Part shown: positions 52,284 to 60,253 of the stretch, piece by piece | Layout of the letters: each line of letters starts with the position of its first letter | Position numbering within the stretch: the first letter of the stretch is position 1 | NCBI RefSeq assembly: GCF_030405905.1 | Contig: NZ_JASATW010000014.1 | Span: 62,001-126,000 of the forward strand | Length of the DNA stretch: 64,000 bases | From: Sphaerothrix gracilis | GTDB taxonomy: Bacteria > Cyanobacteriota > Cyanobacteriia > Phormidesmidales > Phormidesmidaceae | Direction of reading: 5' to 3' | Notes under the pieces: model-generated | Told to the model about the DNA's origin: nothing | The model's input: the letters and a program-made list of their open reading frames with translations, nothing else | The model's database searches: none | Position numbers and translations under genes: made by a program

Positions 52284-53696
52284 CTATTCGGCACTGGCAG
52301 AGACGGCGGCTACAAGCTGCTGAATGAACCATTCGTGATCCCAACTGCCGCGTAGCTGGGAGAGGCCAAACCGCCCGACGACCAAATCCAGTGACGGAAT
52401 TAGGGTTAGAATTTGCCCTTGATAGCCGCAGGCCATGAACGTGTCTGCTGGCATTTGGGGTTTGGGCGATCGCTTTGAAGCGTAAGAATGGGGCACCTTC
52501 AGCCAAAAGTGAGCCCCATACTGCTGCTGCGGGGCTGCAGGGGCGGGGGTGCGGGAATAGTCCACCCAGCCTTCCGGCAAAATTCGCTCCCCGTCCCAGA
52601 CCCCATCCTGTAGATAGAGCTGTCCAAACTTAGCCCAGTCTCTCGCCGTCGCGTACATATAAGAGGATCCGACAAACGTACCGCTAGCGTCTGGCTCTAA
52701 AACAGCGCTGGTCATGCCCAGCGGCTCAAACAGCCTCTGGTGAGGAAAGGCAAAATAAGCGGCCTCGGTGCTGCCGACCACCTGCCGGATTATCCGGCAA
52801 AGAATGTTGGTTGTGCCGCTGGCATAGCTCCAGTGCGCTCCTGGAACTTCCGCCAGAGTGCGATTGGCCGCGTAGGCTGCCATGTCACCGCGACTAAACA
52901 GCATTTTGGTGACGTTAGAGAGCGGATTGCTGTAAATTTCGGAGAATGGCAGGCCGCTGCTCATGCGTAAAAGCTGGTCGATGGTGATGGCTTCACAGCG
53001 ATCGCCTGCCTCATTGCACTCAGCTACCAGGCCGCAGGTGTCTAGCGATAGCTTGCCCTGCTGCACTAAAATTCCGACCAGCGCATTCACCACGCTTTTC
53101 GTCATTGACCAGCCCAGCAGGGGAGTTTCTGCCGTAAACCCTGGTGCGTAGCGCTCAGCGATGATTTGGCCTGCCTGCACGACGATCAGGGCCCGACTGC
53201 GCTGCTGCCGCTTTGGATCAGCCTCAGCAAACGCTGACTCGACCACGGCTGCTAGCTGCGCCTCGTCAACGCGATGGGGAGGTTCTGCCGCGATCGGAAA
53301 CTCAAAAACTTTGTGGCTGCGAGAGCAAGTTGCCAGCGGATTTGACTGCTGCTGAATCTTACCTGCAGGTACGTCTACCACCAGCGTGCAGCCTAACCCA
53401 GGCCGACAGATTACCTGGCGCTGAGCCACCCCAAAAACCGAAGCCGTTACAGTTTGAGCCTGCCAGTCAATCTGAGTCTGGACGTATTTCAGCAGAGCCA
53501 GATTATCAACGGCAAGGTCTTCGGCTAAAACCGCTTCCGGCTGGCGCTGAGCTACGAAAATGCTAGAGGCCAGCACCTTTGCCTTGTACGCTGCCGCTAG
53601 CAAGGCTGTGCGCCACAGAACATACAGAACTGCCCAAACTAGCAGAATGGCTAGAATGCTCAGCCCAGCTAAGATTGGAGCGGATAGAGTCGCCAT
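52284..53696 (-). CDS. Membrane-anchored serine hydrolase (class C beta-lactamase family)
   Basis: 470 residues. One membrane segment at ~8-30 (AGLSILAILLVWAVLYVLWR) anchors a periplasmic or lumenal domain. The active site is SMTK (Ser197 nucleophile, Lys200), followed by the second-motif region HWSYASGTTN and a C-terminal MACGYQGQIL in place of the KTG box. It belongs to the beta-lactamase/transpeptidase-like group that includes esterases and D-aminopeptidases; real beta-lactam hydrolysis is not implied. Substrate unknown. It stands alone on the minus strand. Confidence 0.85.
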   Translation of the reverse strand: MATLSAPILAGLSILAILLVWAVLYVLWRTALLAAAYKAKVLASSIFVAQRQPEAVLAEDLAVDNLALLKYVQTQIDWQAQTVTASVFGVAQRQVICRPGLGCTLVVDVPAGKIQQQSNPLATCSRSHKVFEFPIAAEPPHRVDEAQLAAVVESAFAEADPKRQQRSRALIVVQAGQIIAERYAPGFTAETPLLGWSMTKSVVNALVGILVQQGKLSLDTCGLVAECNEAGDRCEAITIDQLLRMSSGLPFSEIYSNPLSNVTKMLFSRGDMAAYAANRTLAEVPGAHWSYASGTTNILCRIIRQVVGSTEAAYFAFPHQRLFEPLGMTSAVLEPDASGTFVGSSYMYATARDWAKFGQLYLQDGVWDGERILPEGWVDYSRTPAPAAPQQQYGAHFWLKVPHSYASKRSPKPQMPADTFMACGYQGQILTLIPSLDLVVGRFGLSQLRGSWDHEWFIQQLVAAVSASAE

Positions 53697-53910
53697 TCAT
53701 TTCAGTCCACACATCAGTTAAACCTTTTAGCAAATCCTCGCCTGAATTTTACCTGTCTATCGATACAAACCACGATATTGGGCTGATTTCCGCTTCAAGG
53801 TAGACCAATAAAATCACAAACCTTTTTACGATGAAAGGCGTGCAGCTAGGCAAATTCCTCAAAAAGGAGTGTTAAAAGCGCACTTAGGCTTAAAAAATAA
53901 CGGAGATCTT

Positions 53911-54714
53911 ATGCAGTTGGGGATTAAAGATAAAGTGGCTGTAATTACCGGGGGCGACTCTGGTATTGGCCGGGCTACGGCCAAGCTGCTGGCAGATGAA
54001 GGCGTCAAAATTGCGCTAATTGACAAAACGACAGAGCAGCTCCAGGAAACTGTCGAGGAAGTCAAAACAGTTGGTGAAGCCTTTGCGGTGAAAGCCGATC
54101 TCAGAAACCTAGAAGAAGTGGAGTCTGCTAAGCAGCAAATTCTCGATCGCTTTGGCGGCGTTCATATTTTGCTCAACGCGGCGGGCATCACCGGAGCTAC
54201 GAAGCCGTTTTTAGAGCTAAGTGACGAAGACTGGTATGCAACCATTGAAACCGACTTTATGGCGGCGGTTCGCGTCTGTCGTGCCTTTATCCCCTGTATG
54301 CAAGCAGCCGGTTGGGGGCGGGTCGTGCTGATTGCCTCAGAGGATGCTGTCCAGCCCTATACAGACGAGATGCCCTACTGTGCTGCCAAGGCAGGGGTGC
54401 TGAATTTGGCCAAGAATCTATCTAAGGCTTTTGCTAAAGACGGGGTGCTGGTCAACTCCGTTTCTCCCGCTTATATCGCCACCCCCATGACGGACAAAAT
54501 GATGCAGCAGCGGGCAGAAGAAAAGGGCATGAGTTTCGACCAGGCAATCGAAACTTTCTTGCAGGAAAAGCGGCCCCACCTGGAACTACAGCGGCGCGGT
54601 AAGGCTCAGGAAGTGGCGGCTGTCATCACCTTCCTCTGTTCCCAGCAGTCAAGCTTTGTCGTCGGTGCTAATTACCGAGTAGACGGTGGTTCCGTCGCCA
54701 CAATGGGGATTTAG
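53911..54714 (+). CDS. SDR family oxidoreductase (3-oxoacyl-ACP reductase-like)
   Basis: 267 residues from the ATG at 53911 (GGAG six bases upstream); the frame from 53869 adds 14 residues that look like leader. A classical short-chain dehydrogenase: GGDSGIG nucleotide-binding motif (~12-18), NAAGITG, a serine at IASED, catalytic YCAAK (Tyr/Lys ~153-157), and SPAYIATPMT. Substrate cannot be told; it may be a 3-oxoacyl reductase or sugar dehydrogenase. It is followed by the HIP1 palindrome terminator and the TspO gene. Confidence 0.85.
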   Translation: MQLGIKDKVAVITGGDSGIGRATAKLLADEGVKIALIDKTTEQLQETVEEVKTVGEAFAVKADLRNLEEVESAKQQILDRFGGVHILLNAAGITGATKPFLELSDEDWYATIETDFMAAVRVCRAFIPCMQAAGWGRVVLIASEDAVQPYTDEMPYCAAKAGVLNLAKNLSKAFAKDGVLVNSVSPAYIATPMTDKMMQQRAEEKGMSFDQAIETFLQEKRPHLELQRRGKAQEVAAVITFLCSQQSSFVVGANYRVDGGSVATMGI

Positions 54715-54718
54715 AGCC

Positions 54719-54750
54719 GAAGCGGGGCGATCGCGCGATCGCCCCGCTTC
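54719..54750. terminator. 32-base perfect palindrome built on two HIP1 sites
   Basis: GAAGCGGGGCGATCGC is followed directly by its own reverse complement, giving a 32-base perfect palindrome with two fused GCGATCGC octamers in its centre (54727-54742). It starts 5 bases after the SDR stop codon; AAAAA follows. It likely forms a cruciform or hairpin and ends the SDR transcript, although there is no U-tract on the plus strand. Confidence 0.7.
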
Positions 54751-54814
54751 AGTTAAAAAGGGTCTGCTTTTATTGCAAAATCAAACTATATTCTTATCGG
54801 CTATACAAACACCT

Positions 54815-55291
54815 ATGATTAAGCCCTGGATGATTATTGGCGGTGTGGCCTTGGGCATTGCCGTTTTAGGCAGCGCTCCGATTCCCCCGTCAGGGGCCAA
54901 GTGGTTCCGGCGACTGCAGCGGCCAAGCTGGCTCACCTTCGAGAAAGCTATTCCTGTTTTTTGGACGACTATTTTTATCTGTGGCGCTTGGTCAGCCTAT
55001 AACGTTTGGCAACAAGACCCCGGCAGTTCTCGCACCTGGATTTTGATGGGCGTCTATGCCCTGCTCGAAGTCGTCACCGTGGCTTATTCCACCGTCATGC
55101 TGTGGGTAAAAAAGCTAACGGTGGGACTTGTCATCGGTGCCGCTGGTTTTGTGATCGCGCTCCTGCTGGCGATCGCAGTGCTTCCTATTTCTCTGGTCGC
55201 GGCAGCCCTGCTGGTGCCCTACCTAATTTGGAGTCCAATTGGCACTTACACCACCTGGGTGATGATGCAGCTAAATCCAGCGGAGACGTAG
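54815..55291 (+). CDS. TspO/MBR family membrane protein
   Basis: 158 residues from the ATG at 54815, with five hydrophobic helices and aromatic-rich loops: PPSGAKWFRRLQRPSWLTFE (usual W-x5-P-x-W), IFICGAWSAYNVWQ, and LIWSPIGTYTTWVMMQLNP. TspO binds tetrapyrroles and is linked to stress response and porphyrin handling in bacteria. The upstream frame from 54686 overlaps the SDR gene and is not real coding sequence. The signature is weaker than in canonical TspO, so the family is likely but function is inferred. Confidence 0.78.
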   Translation: MIKPWMIIGGVALGIAVLGSAPIPPSGAKWFRRLQRPSWLTFEKAIPVFWTTIFICGAWSAYNVWQQDPGSSRTWILMGVYALLEVVTVAYSTVMLWVKKLTVGLVIGAAGFVIALLLAIAVLPISLVAAALLVPYLIWSPIGTYTTWVMMQLNPAET

Positions 55292-55403
55292 GCCAGGAGA
55301 TAGGGCAGGCAAGATAGGGCAGCCGCAGCAGATCGAGGCAGTGGAAGAGCTGAGAAGTTCACTTTCCTGTTGACGACTTCATTCCCCATTAACCCGCTAC
55401 GCT

Positions 55404-55904
55404 CTACGCCTCTTCCCAAAGCTGTGCAAAGATGTCTCCCACAAGCTGACTTGCTTTTTGATCAAGCTGATCCCAGTCCACGCTGCCAGTCGCCTGATCG
55501 ATTAGCTGCCAGTCTAGGTCAACCGGAGACGCCTCTTGCTCAGCATCATAGTTTTGAAAGCACACCCGATAGCAGAGCTGCCAGATATCTACAGTCTGTT
55601 GGCGATCGCCCTTTTCCAGCTGCAGTTCGTATAAAGGGATAGCTGCGGGTAGCTGAGAGAGCTGCTGTTCAATTTCGTCTATCTCGGTTGGGGTCTGGGC
55701 CTGCGGGAGCTGGGCCTGTAGAGTTTCCACCTGCTGCTTTTGGGCGGCAGTAGTAGCTGTGGGCCAAACCTGTTGAGTTTTGTAGGAACCGCGCCAGCTG
55801 GAGGTTTCTAGCCGTTTGCGGATGTTGTCAATGACGCGAATCAGGGCGGGCTGCATCAGCACCTGGGCTAGCTGCCAGTCTCGCTGACTGTGAAATTTAG
55901 GCAT
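55404..55904 (-). CDS. Conserved hypothetical cytosolic protein
   Basis: 166 residues: an opening MPKFHSQRDWQLAQVLMQPAL, WRGSYKTQQVWP, a long Gln-rich coiled-coil-like segment (~55-85), and an acidic C-terminus (IDQATGSVDWDQLDQKASQL). No signal or membrane segment. It looks conserved in composition, but I do not recognise the family. It is divergent to the rbp gene. Confidence 0.6.
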   Translation of the reverse strand: MPKFHSQRDWQLAQVLMQPALIRVIDNIRKRLETSSWRGSYKTQQVWPTATTAAQKQQVETLQAQLPQAQTPTEIDEIEQQLSQLPAAIPLYELQLEKGDRQQTVDIWQLCYRVCFQNYDAEQEASPVDLDWQLIDQATGSVDWDQLDQKASQLVGDIFAQLWEEA

Positions 55905-55998
55905 GAAGCTTTGAGAATGTTTGTATGCTAAGGTGCATGAGTGCGAATAATTGATTTTCGGTAGCCCAGTTTGTCTTAAGATTTCATACTTTCAGGCG

Positions 55999-56044
55999 AA
56001 CCTCCGAAATTTGAGCAAAACTGAATTTTTCTAGGCGGGAGGTT
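55999..56044 (+). promoter_or_regulatory. rbp leader: Shine-Dalgarno can pair with an upstream anti-SD
   Basis: AACCTCC (55999-56005) is perfectly complementary to GGAGGTT (56038-56044), which holds the rbp ribosome site seven bases before its ATG. The arms enclose 32 bases rich in A/T. Pairing would hide the ribosome site; cyanobacterial rbp genes are cold-regulated, so a temperature- or protein-dependent switch is plausible. Evidence is complementarity only. Confidence 0.5.
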
Positions 56045-56049
56045 AGTCC

Positions 56050-56340
56050 ATGACAGTTTATGTCGGAAACCTATCTTATGATGTAACGAGCGAGGATTTA
56101 GAGCAGGTTTTTGCCGAATACGGCAGTGTTAAGCGCGTAACCCTGCCCACCGATCGCGAAACTGGTCGTCCTAGAGGGTTTGGCTTCGTTGAAATGGTAG
56201 AAGAGTCAGAAGAAGGTTCTGCCATTGAAGCACTCGATGGGGCAGAATGGATGGGGCGCGACCTCAAAGTTAACAAGGCGAAGCCTAGAGAAAAGCGCAG
56301 CAATTCTGGCGGCGATCGCGGTTTTTCTCGCGGTTTCTAA
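56050..56340 (+). CDS. rbp: RNA-binding protein (RRM, Rbp family)
   Basis: 96 residues: one RRM with RNP2 VYVGNL (3-8) and RNP1 RGFGFVEM (42-49), and a short glycine-rich tail (GGDRGFSRGF). Cyanobacterial Rbp proteins bind single-stranded RNA; some are cold-induced and others help place photosynthetic mRNAs at the thylakoid. A strong GGGAGG site lies before the ATG. rpsU follows after an attenuator-like hairpin, the order known from several cyanobacteria. Confidence 0.93.
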   Translation: MTVYVGNLSYDVTSEDLEQVFAEYGSVKRVTLPTDRETGRPRGFGFVEMVEESEEGSAIEALDGAEWMGRDLKVNKAKPREKRSNSGGDRGFSRGF

Positions 56341-56366
56341 GCTTGCACATCTGTTGAATGCTTTTG

Positions 56367-56390
56367 GCAGACGGATTGTCTGCTTTTTTT
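56367..56390 (+). terminator. Rho-independent attenuator between rbp and rpsU
   Basis: GCAGAC (56367-56372), loop GGATT, GTCTGC (56378-56383), then seven T. It stands 27 bases after the rbp stop and 22 before the rpsU ATG, so rpsU mRNA would be made by readthrough or from another promoter. Confidence 0.8.
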
Positions 56391-56411
56391 GGTCTAAATG
56401 GAGAAGACGAT

Positions 56412-56615
56412 ATGGCCCAAGTTACTCTGGAAGAAAACGAAGGAATCGAATCGGCACTGCGGCGGTTCAAACGCAAGGTTTCCAGAGCCGGTATCTTTCA
56501 GGACATGAAGAAGCACCGCTACTTTGAAACCCCGCCTGAAAAGCGTAAGCGCAAGCAGCTCGCCCGGCACCGTCAGCGGCGATGGTCTTCCAGACGCGCT
56601 AGGCAGTCTTCATAG
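56412..56615 (+). CDS. rpsU: 30S ribosomal protein S21
   Basis: 67 residues: AQVTLEENEGIESALRRFKR then KVSRAGIFQDMKKHRYFETP and KRKRKQLARHRQRRW, the standard S21 pattern, basic throughout the C-terminal half. S21 joins the small subunit near the platform and is needed for initiation. GGAGA lies 10 bases upstream of the ATG. It follows rbp across an attenuator, and its 3' end overlaps the convergent desaturase gene by 17 bases. Confidence 0.95.
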   Translation: MAQVTLEENEGIESALRRFKRKVSRAGIFQDMKKHRYFETPPEKRKRKQLARHRQRRWSSRRARQSS

Positions 56616-57654
56616 GTAAAGGCGTGGCTGCGGACGTGTTGTAGTAGCGCTCCGTCGCTTTTGTGAGATCAGCGTCTTCAATTAGAGCAGGATGCTGTAG
56701 CAGCCAAAGCGTTTCTTTGAAATAACCATCTCCCATCTGCATGGGCGGTAGCTGGTGTTGTTTTAAAACAGCCTGTATTTGCTCAAAGGCCTGTGGCAAC
56801 TGGTCAAAGGGAATGGTGGGAAAGGCGTGATGAACCGAGTGATAGTTCAGCCCGCCCATCAGCCAGCTGACGCATTTGGAAGTCTTGAGGTTGCGGCAGG
56901 CATAGAGCTGGGTGAGCTGGTAGCTGTCCGTCTGCTGCCATAGACCATAATGCTCTAGGTGATCGCGGGTTTGGGCAACGGCTCCGATAACACGCTCTAG
57001 CACCAGCCAAAAGAGCAGGTATTTCAGCACCACGCCGTAATAGGCAGCTAGGCTGAGCAAAGCGATCTGAGTCACTAAAATGCCGGTGCCATCAATGAGC
57101 ATTTGTCGCTTAAGACGCGGACTGACCGAGCGCAACCGTAGCGCTTGATGGCAGGTTTTAGCGATCATTCCCAATCCGGCCAGCAGAAAGATATCAATTT
57201 GCCACTGGTGACGTACATACCAGCGCTGCCAGGCCGATGCGGCCTGATATTCTGCCTCAGTCCACTGGACCCTTTCCGGGTCTTGAAGATTGATGCCGTT
57301 CCAGCCGTGATGTAGGCGATGCAGCTCAGCATATAGGCCATAGGGCCACAGCATCGGCCAGCTCAGCAGACGGGGGATGACCGTCTCAAACCAGCGCCAG
57401 CCCGTCAGGGTGTGGTGCATCATGTCGTGGGTGCAGATGAACCCGAAGGCATAAAACAGCCCAGCGATCGCGCTGAGGCTAACAAAGGCTAGCCAGGTCT
57501 GACTTTGCCAAGCCCAAATCGCGAAGCCGAGCTGTATAGCGCTGATAACGCTGAAGCGAAATAGCCCAGTGCCAGCATGAACCTGATGGTAATCAGCCGT
57601 AGCAGTTTGCAAGTCTCGCTTCAGGTCTTGAAGCGAATGAGCGGGACAGTGCAT
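56599..57654 (-). CDS. Fatty acid desaturase family protein
   Basis: 351 residues with the three histidine boxes of membrane di-iron desaturases: HDMMHH (~77-82), HRLHH (~111-115) and HSVHH (~272-276), plus four to six hydrophobic segments. It is PF00487-like. Substrate might be an acyl lipid or a carotenoid; the box pattern alone does not decide. A RDHLEHYG motif (~232-239) is also present. The ATG at 57654 is the first and fits. The gene overlaps the rpsU end by 17 bases, tail to tail. Confidence 0.85.
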   Translation of the reverse strand: MHCPAHSLQDLKRDLQTATADYHQVHAGTGLFRFSVISAIQLGFAIWAWQSQTWLAFVSLSAIAGLFYAFGFICTHDMMHHTLTGWRWFETVIPRLLSWPMLWPYGLYAELHRLHHGWNGINLQDPERVQWTEAEYQAASAWQRWYVRHQWQIDIFLLAGLGMIAKTCHQALRLRSVSPRLKRQMLIDGTGILVTQIALLSLAAYYGVVLKYLLFWLVLERVIGAVAQTRDHLEHYGLWQQTDSYQLTQLYACRNLKTSKCVSWLMGGLNYHSVHHAFPTIPFDQLPQAFEQIQAVLKQHQLPPMQMGDGYFKETLWLLQHPALIEDADLTKATERYYNTSAATPLPMKTA

Positions 57655-57708
57655 TCACGAACACCCCCTTTAATCACAGGTAGGCATGTTTCTAGAATAG
57701 CGAATGCC

Positions 57709-58422
57709 TTATTCGAGTTGGCGAAACTCAACATCAAGATTAACGACTGTCGGATCTACGGCCTGCAGGTTGGGATTGTCCGAGTCAAAAACCCGGTCTC
57801 CCGAAACGGCTATCATGTCTGCCTCATTCACTGCCGTAGTTGAGGCGGGCGATAAACGGATATAGAGATCTCCCTGGTATTCGGCTAGTTCAGTCCCTTC
57901 TAAAAAGGCATAGCCGCCATAGTCCCAACCAAAGCCGCTGAGCTGAAAAGGCCCCAAAACCGCTTCTAGCTCAGACAGAGGCATGCCGACATGAATGCCT
58001 TCTGGGGTTTGCCAGTCGCGACCTAGCTGAGTAATGCTGAAGAGCTGCGATCGCGCCTCGTCGAGCCAAACCGCTAAGAAAGATTGATCAGGCCCTAAAT
58101 CAACCTCAGTGGCAGGTAGGTTAAAAGAGCCTTCTGGCCCCGGCCAAGTGGTATTAGTCAGGGCGGCTTCGCCAAACAAAGTAACGAGATCGTCATAGGT
58201 GGTAGCCTCTGTAATCGGGCCTACCCGTTCACCCGGTACGATTAAAAAGTCATTGGCTTCAGCAGTTTCCGCAGTCGCAGAGGTGTCTGAATCTGCGGCG
58301 GGGGTAGAAATGTCTGCAGACATAGGGGAACTATCAGCAGCATCTGGCTCAGTTTCTGCAACATTGCAGCCAATCAGGCTCAGACCCACCAAAAACGCGA
58401 AACTAGCAGCGGCAATTTTCAT
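57709..58422 (-). CDS. Secreted lipoprotein, unknown function
   Basis: 237 residues from the ATG at 58422 with a signal peptide ending in the lipobox LIGC, so it should be lipid-anchored. A Thr/Ser/Ala/Asp-rich spacer (~20-55) precedes a globular domain (~60-190) containing VPGERVGPITEATTYDDLVTLF, IHVGMPLSELEAVLGP and a glycine-rich GWDYGGYAFLEG. The repeated pattern G-x-I-T...Y-x-D-L...FG suggests two similar subdomains. I do not recognise a family. It faces away from the sigma factor gene. Confidence 0.7.
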   Translation of the reverse strand: MKIAAASFAFLVGLSLIGCNVAETEPDAADSSPMSADISTPAADSDTSATAETAEANDFLIVPGERVGPITEATTYDDLVTLFGEAALTNTTWPGPEGSFNLPATEVDLGPDQSFLAVWLDEARSQLFSITQLGRDWQTPEGIHVGMPLSELEAVLGPFQLSGFGWDYGGYAFLEGTELAEYQGDLYIRLSPASTTAVNEADMIAVSGDRVFDSDNPNLQAVDPTVVNLDVEFRQLE

Positions 58423-58903
58423 CTTTAAGTCTATAAAAGGCGTGGGAAAAGGACGGCGCAAAAGCTATTTGATTTGGTGACTCCGGGGGACAGCTTTTGG
58501 CTGATGGGCGATCGCGGCAGGGGTTTATAGACAATTACTATATCGCTGTTAAAACAGCTCGAACTGAGCAGTATGCCAGATTTCAAAGCTGAACCTGGTT
58601 AACGGGCTTCCACCAGACTATGCCTGATCTGAAATCTTCCCTCAGAAAGAATTTGTGCCAGAAATAAGCATCCAGAACTGACAGAGTTGCGTACATTCAA
58701 TAAGAGCGGCAAATTAAGCAGCTTATCAACTTCTATCACGAGCAAAGACTGTGTTGAGACAGAATCAGAATTTACGGCTGTGGGGGCTATGGTGGCGTCA
58801 GTGTTGGGCATGGCAACAGGGTGCAGGCAAATTCAAACCGCTCAGATAAATTATCTAGGCTGTAGGATAGTTCAGAAGACAGTGTCCGGGTGTCCTCATA
58901 TTT
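58423..58903. other. Spacer between the lipoprotein and ECF sigma genes
   Basis: 481 bases with no supported gene: short frames on both strands (e.g. 58599-58811 minus, 58687-58914 plus) look like chance. It must hold the sigma gene promoter; I see no certain ECF-type -35/-10. Confidence 0.35.
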
Positions 58904-59482
58904 ATGGATTCTGAGCGGTCTAACCTTGCTGGAGACGACGCTGCTACTGATAAAGAACTTTGGCTAGCCCTCAAATCTGGGCAAACAGAGGCTTTAGGTC
59001 AAATTTATGACCGCCATGCTGGCCTGGTGTATGGCATAGCGTCAAAAGTGCTGACAACCCAGGAGGCCGAGGATTTGACCCAGGATATTTTTATTAAACT
59101 GGCGCAAACCGATGCCTACAATCCTCAGCGCGGTTCGCTCAGAACCTATTTGGCTATCCTGACCCGGTCGCGAGCTATTGATCGTCTGCGATCGCGGCGA
59201 ACCGGGCAAACCGCCCTGAAGCGCCAGCAGGCTGACTACGGGCTGATGTCTGCTAATCCTCCTGTTGAAGAAATGGAGCAGGAGGAGCAATCTCAGGAAA
59301 TTAGAGCAGCGCTGGCAGGTCTTTCGGAAAATCAGCGACAGGTGCTGCACATGTCCTATTACGAGGGACTGACTCAGGCCACTATTGCTGAGCAGCTTCA
59401 AACTCCCTTGGGTACGATCAAAGCTAGGGCGCGACGGGGACTGCTCAAATTGCGACAACTGCTACAAGATAATTTGGATTAA
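58904..59482 (+). CDS. ECF-type sigma-70 family factor
   Basis: 192 residues: region 2 (IYDRHAGLVYGIASKVL...AEDLTQDIFIKL, ~35-75; AEDLTQDIF is the -10 binding segment), a polar linker and region 4 (LSENQRQVLHMSYYEGLTQA then TIAEQLQTPLGTIKARARRG; helix-turn-helix ~140-185). It recruits RNA polymerase to stress promoters and is probably held inactive by the next gene, a RskA-type anti-sigma. Stop and the next ATG are 7 bases apart. The ATG at 58904 gives a standard length. Confidence 0.92.
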   Translation: MDSERSNLAGDDAATDKELWLALKSGQTEALGQIYDRHAGLVYGIASKVLTTQEAEDLTQDIFIKLAQTDAYNPQRGSLRTYLAILTRSRAIDRLRSRRTGQTALKRQQADYGLMSANPPVEEMEQEEQSQEIRAALAGLSENQRQVLHMSYYEGLTQATIAEQLQTPLGTIKARARRGLLKLRQLLQDNLD

Positions 59483-59489
59483 ATTCAGA

Positions 59490-60245
59490 ATGACCGGGTC
59501 TGTATCTTCAGAACATCAACAGCTTTTGATTGCAGGCTATGTCCTGGGCGATCTCAGCCCGAAGGAAGCAGCCATCTTTGAACAAATGCTAGCGGGCAAT
59601 CCGGACCTGATGCGGGAAGTTGAGCAGATGCAGCGAATTTTAGAGATGGCTTATGTCAATGAAACACCGCCCCCCGCGCACCTAAAAGCCTCTATTTTGA
59701 GCGCTTATGAGCTGGCACAGACAGCTACCATGCCCCAAAAGTCCGCTAGCGTCATTTCTTTTAGCAGTTGGCAAAAAGCCTGGGGGGCGATCGCGGCGGC
59801 CTTAATTGTCGCCCTCGGCATCAGCAACTATACCCTCTGGCGATCGCTCCAGACCGCTAGCAGAGAAGAGCTACCCGCCACCGCTCTTACCTTTGACCTA
59901 GAACCGACCGAAACGGCGACTGTCTCTGGCTCCGTCAGCCTCACGATTGATCCAGACAGCTTAGAAGGCAGCCTGAGCGCAGAAAACCTGCCGCCACTGC
60001 CGGCTGATCAGGTCTATGCTCTCTGGACGGTAGTCGCACCGGATGCCGTCGTCACGGCTGACGAGAAGAACGCAATTTTGACCGACACCTTTACCGTTGA
60101 TGAAACAGGGGAACTGGCTAAAACCATTACAGTGCCGAGCATTTTCCGCGATCGCAGTCAGGTTGTGGCTGTGGCCGTCACGATCGAAAATGCCGCAGCG
60201 CCGCAGCAGCATCTAGCCTCCCCCATCCTGATTGAGCCGATTTAA
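59490..60245 (+). CDS. Anti-sigma factor (RskA-like, membrane-anchored)
   Basis: 251 residues: an N-terminal sigma-binding helical domain (~1-90; HQQLLIAGYVLGDLSPKEAA), one membrane segment (~95-115, WGAIAAALIVALGIS), and a periplasmic RskA-type domain (~135-250) with ALWTVVAPDA, TDTFTVDETG and RSQVVAVAVTIE. It lacks the HxxxCxxC zinc motif of the ZAS type, so it belongs to the zinc-less group. It would bind the ECF sigma of the preceding gene and release it after proteolysis on a periplasmic signal. The frame from 59385 overlaps the sigma gene and is not coding before 59490. Confidence 0.85.
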   Translation: MTGSVSSEHQQLLIAGYVLGDLSPKEAAIFEQMLAGNPDLMREVEQMQRILEMAYVNETPPPAHLKASILSAYELAQTATMPQKSASVISFSSWQKAWGAIAAALIVALGISNYTLWRSLQTASREELPATALTFDLEPTETATVSGSVSLTIDPDSLEGSLSAENLPPLPADQVYALWTVVAPDAVVTADEKNAILTDTFTVDETGELAKTITVPSIFRDRSQVVAVAVTIENAAAPQQHLASPILIEPI

Positions 60246-60253
60246 GCTGCCTC

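Noticed and set aside
56225..56527. 100-codon plus-strand frame between rbp and rpsU
   Set aside because: It runs out of frame over both known genes and has no ribosome site.
58599..58914. Two opposed short frames in the spacer before the sigma gene
   Set aside because: Neither shows a ribosome site, family motif or coding-like composition.
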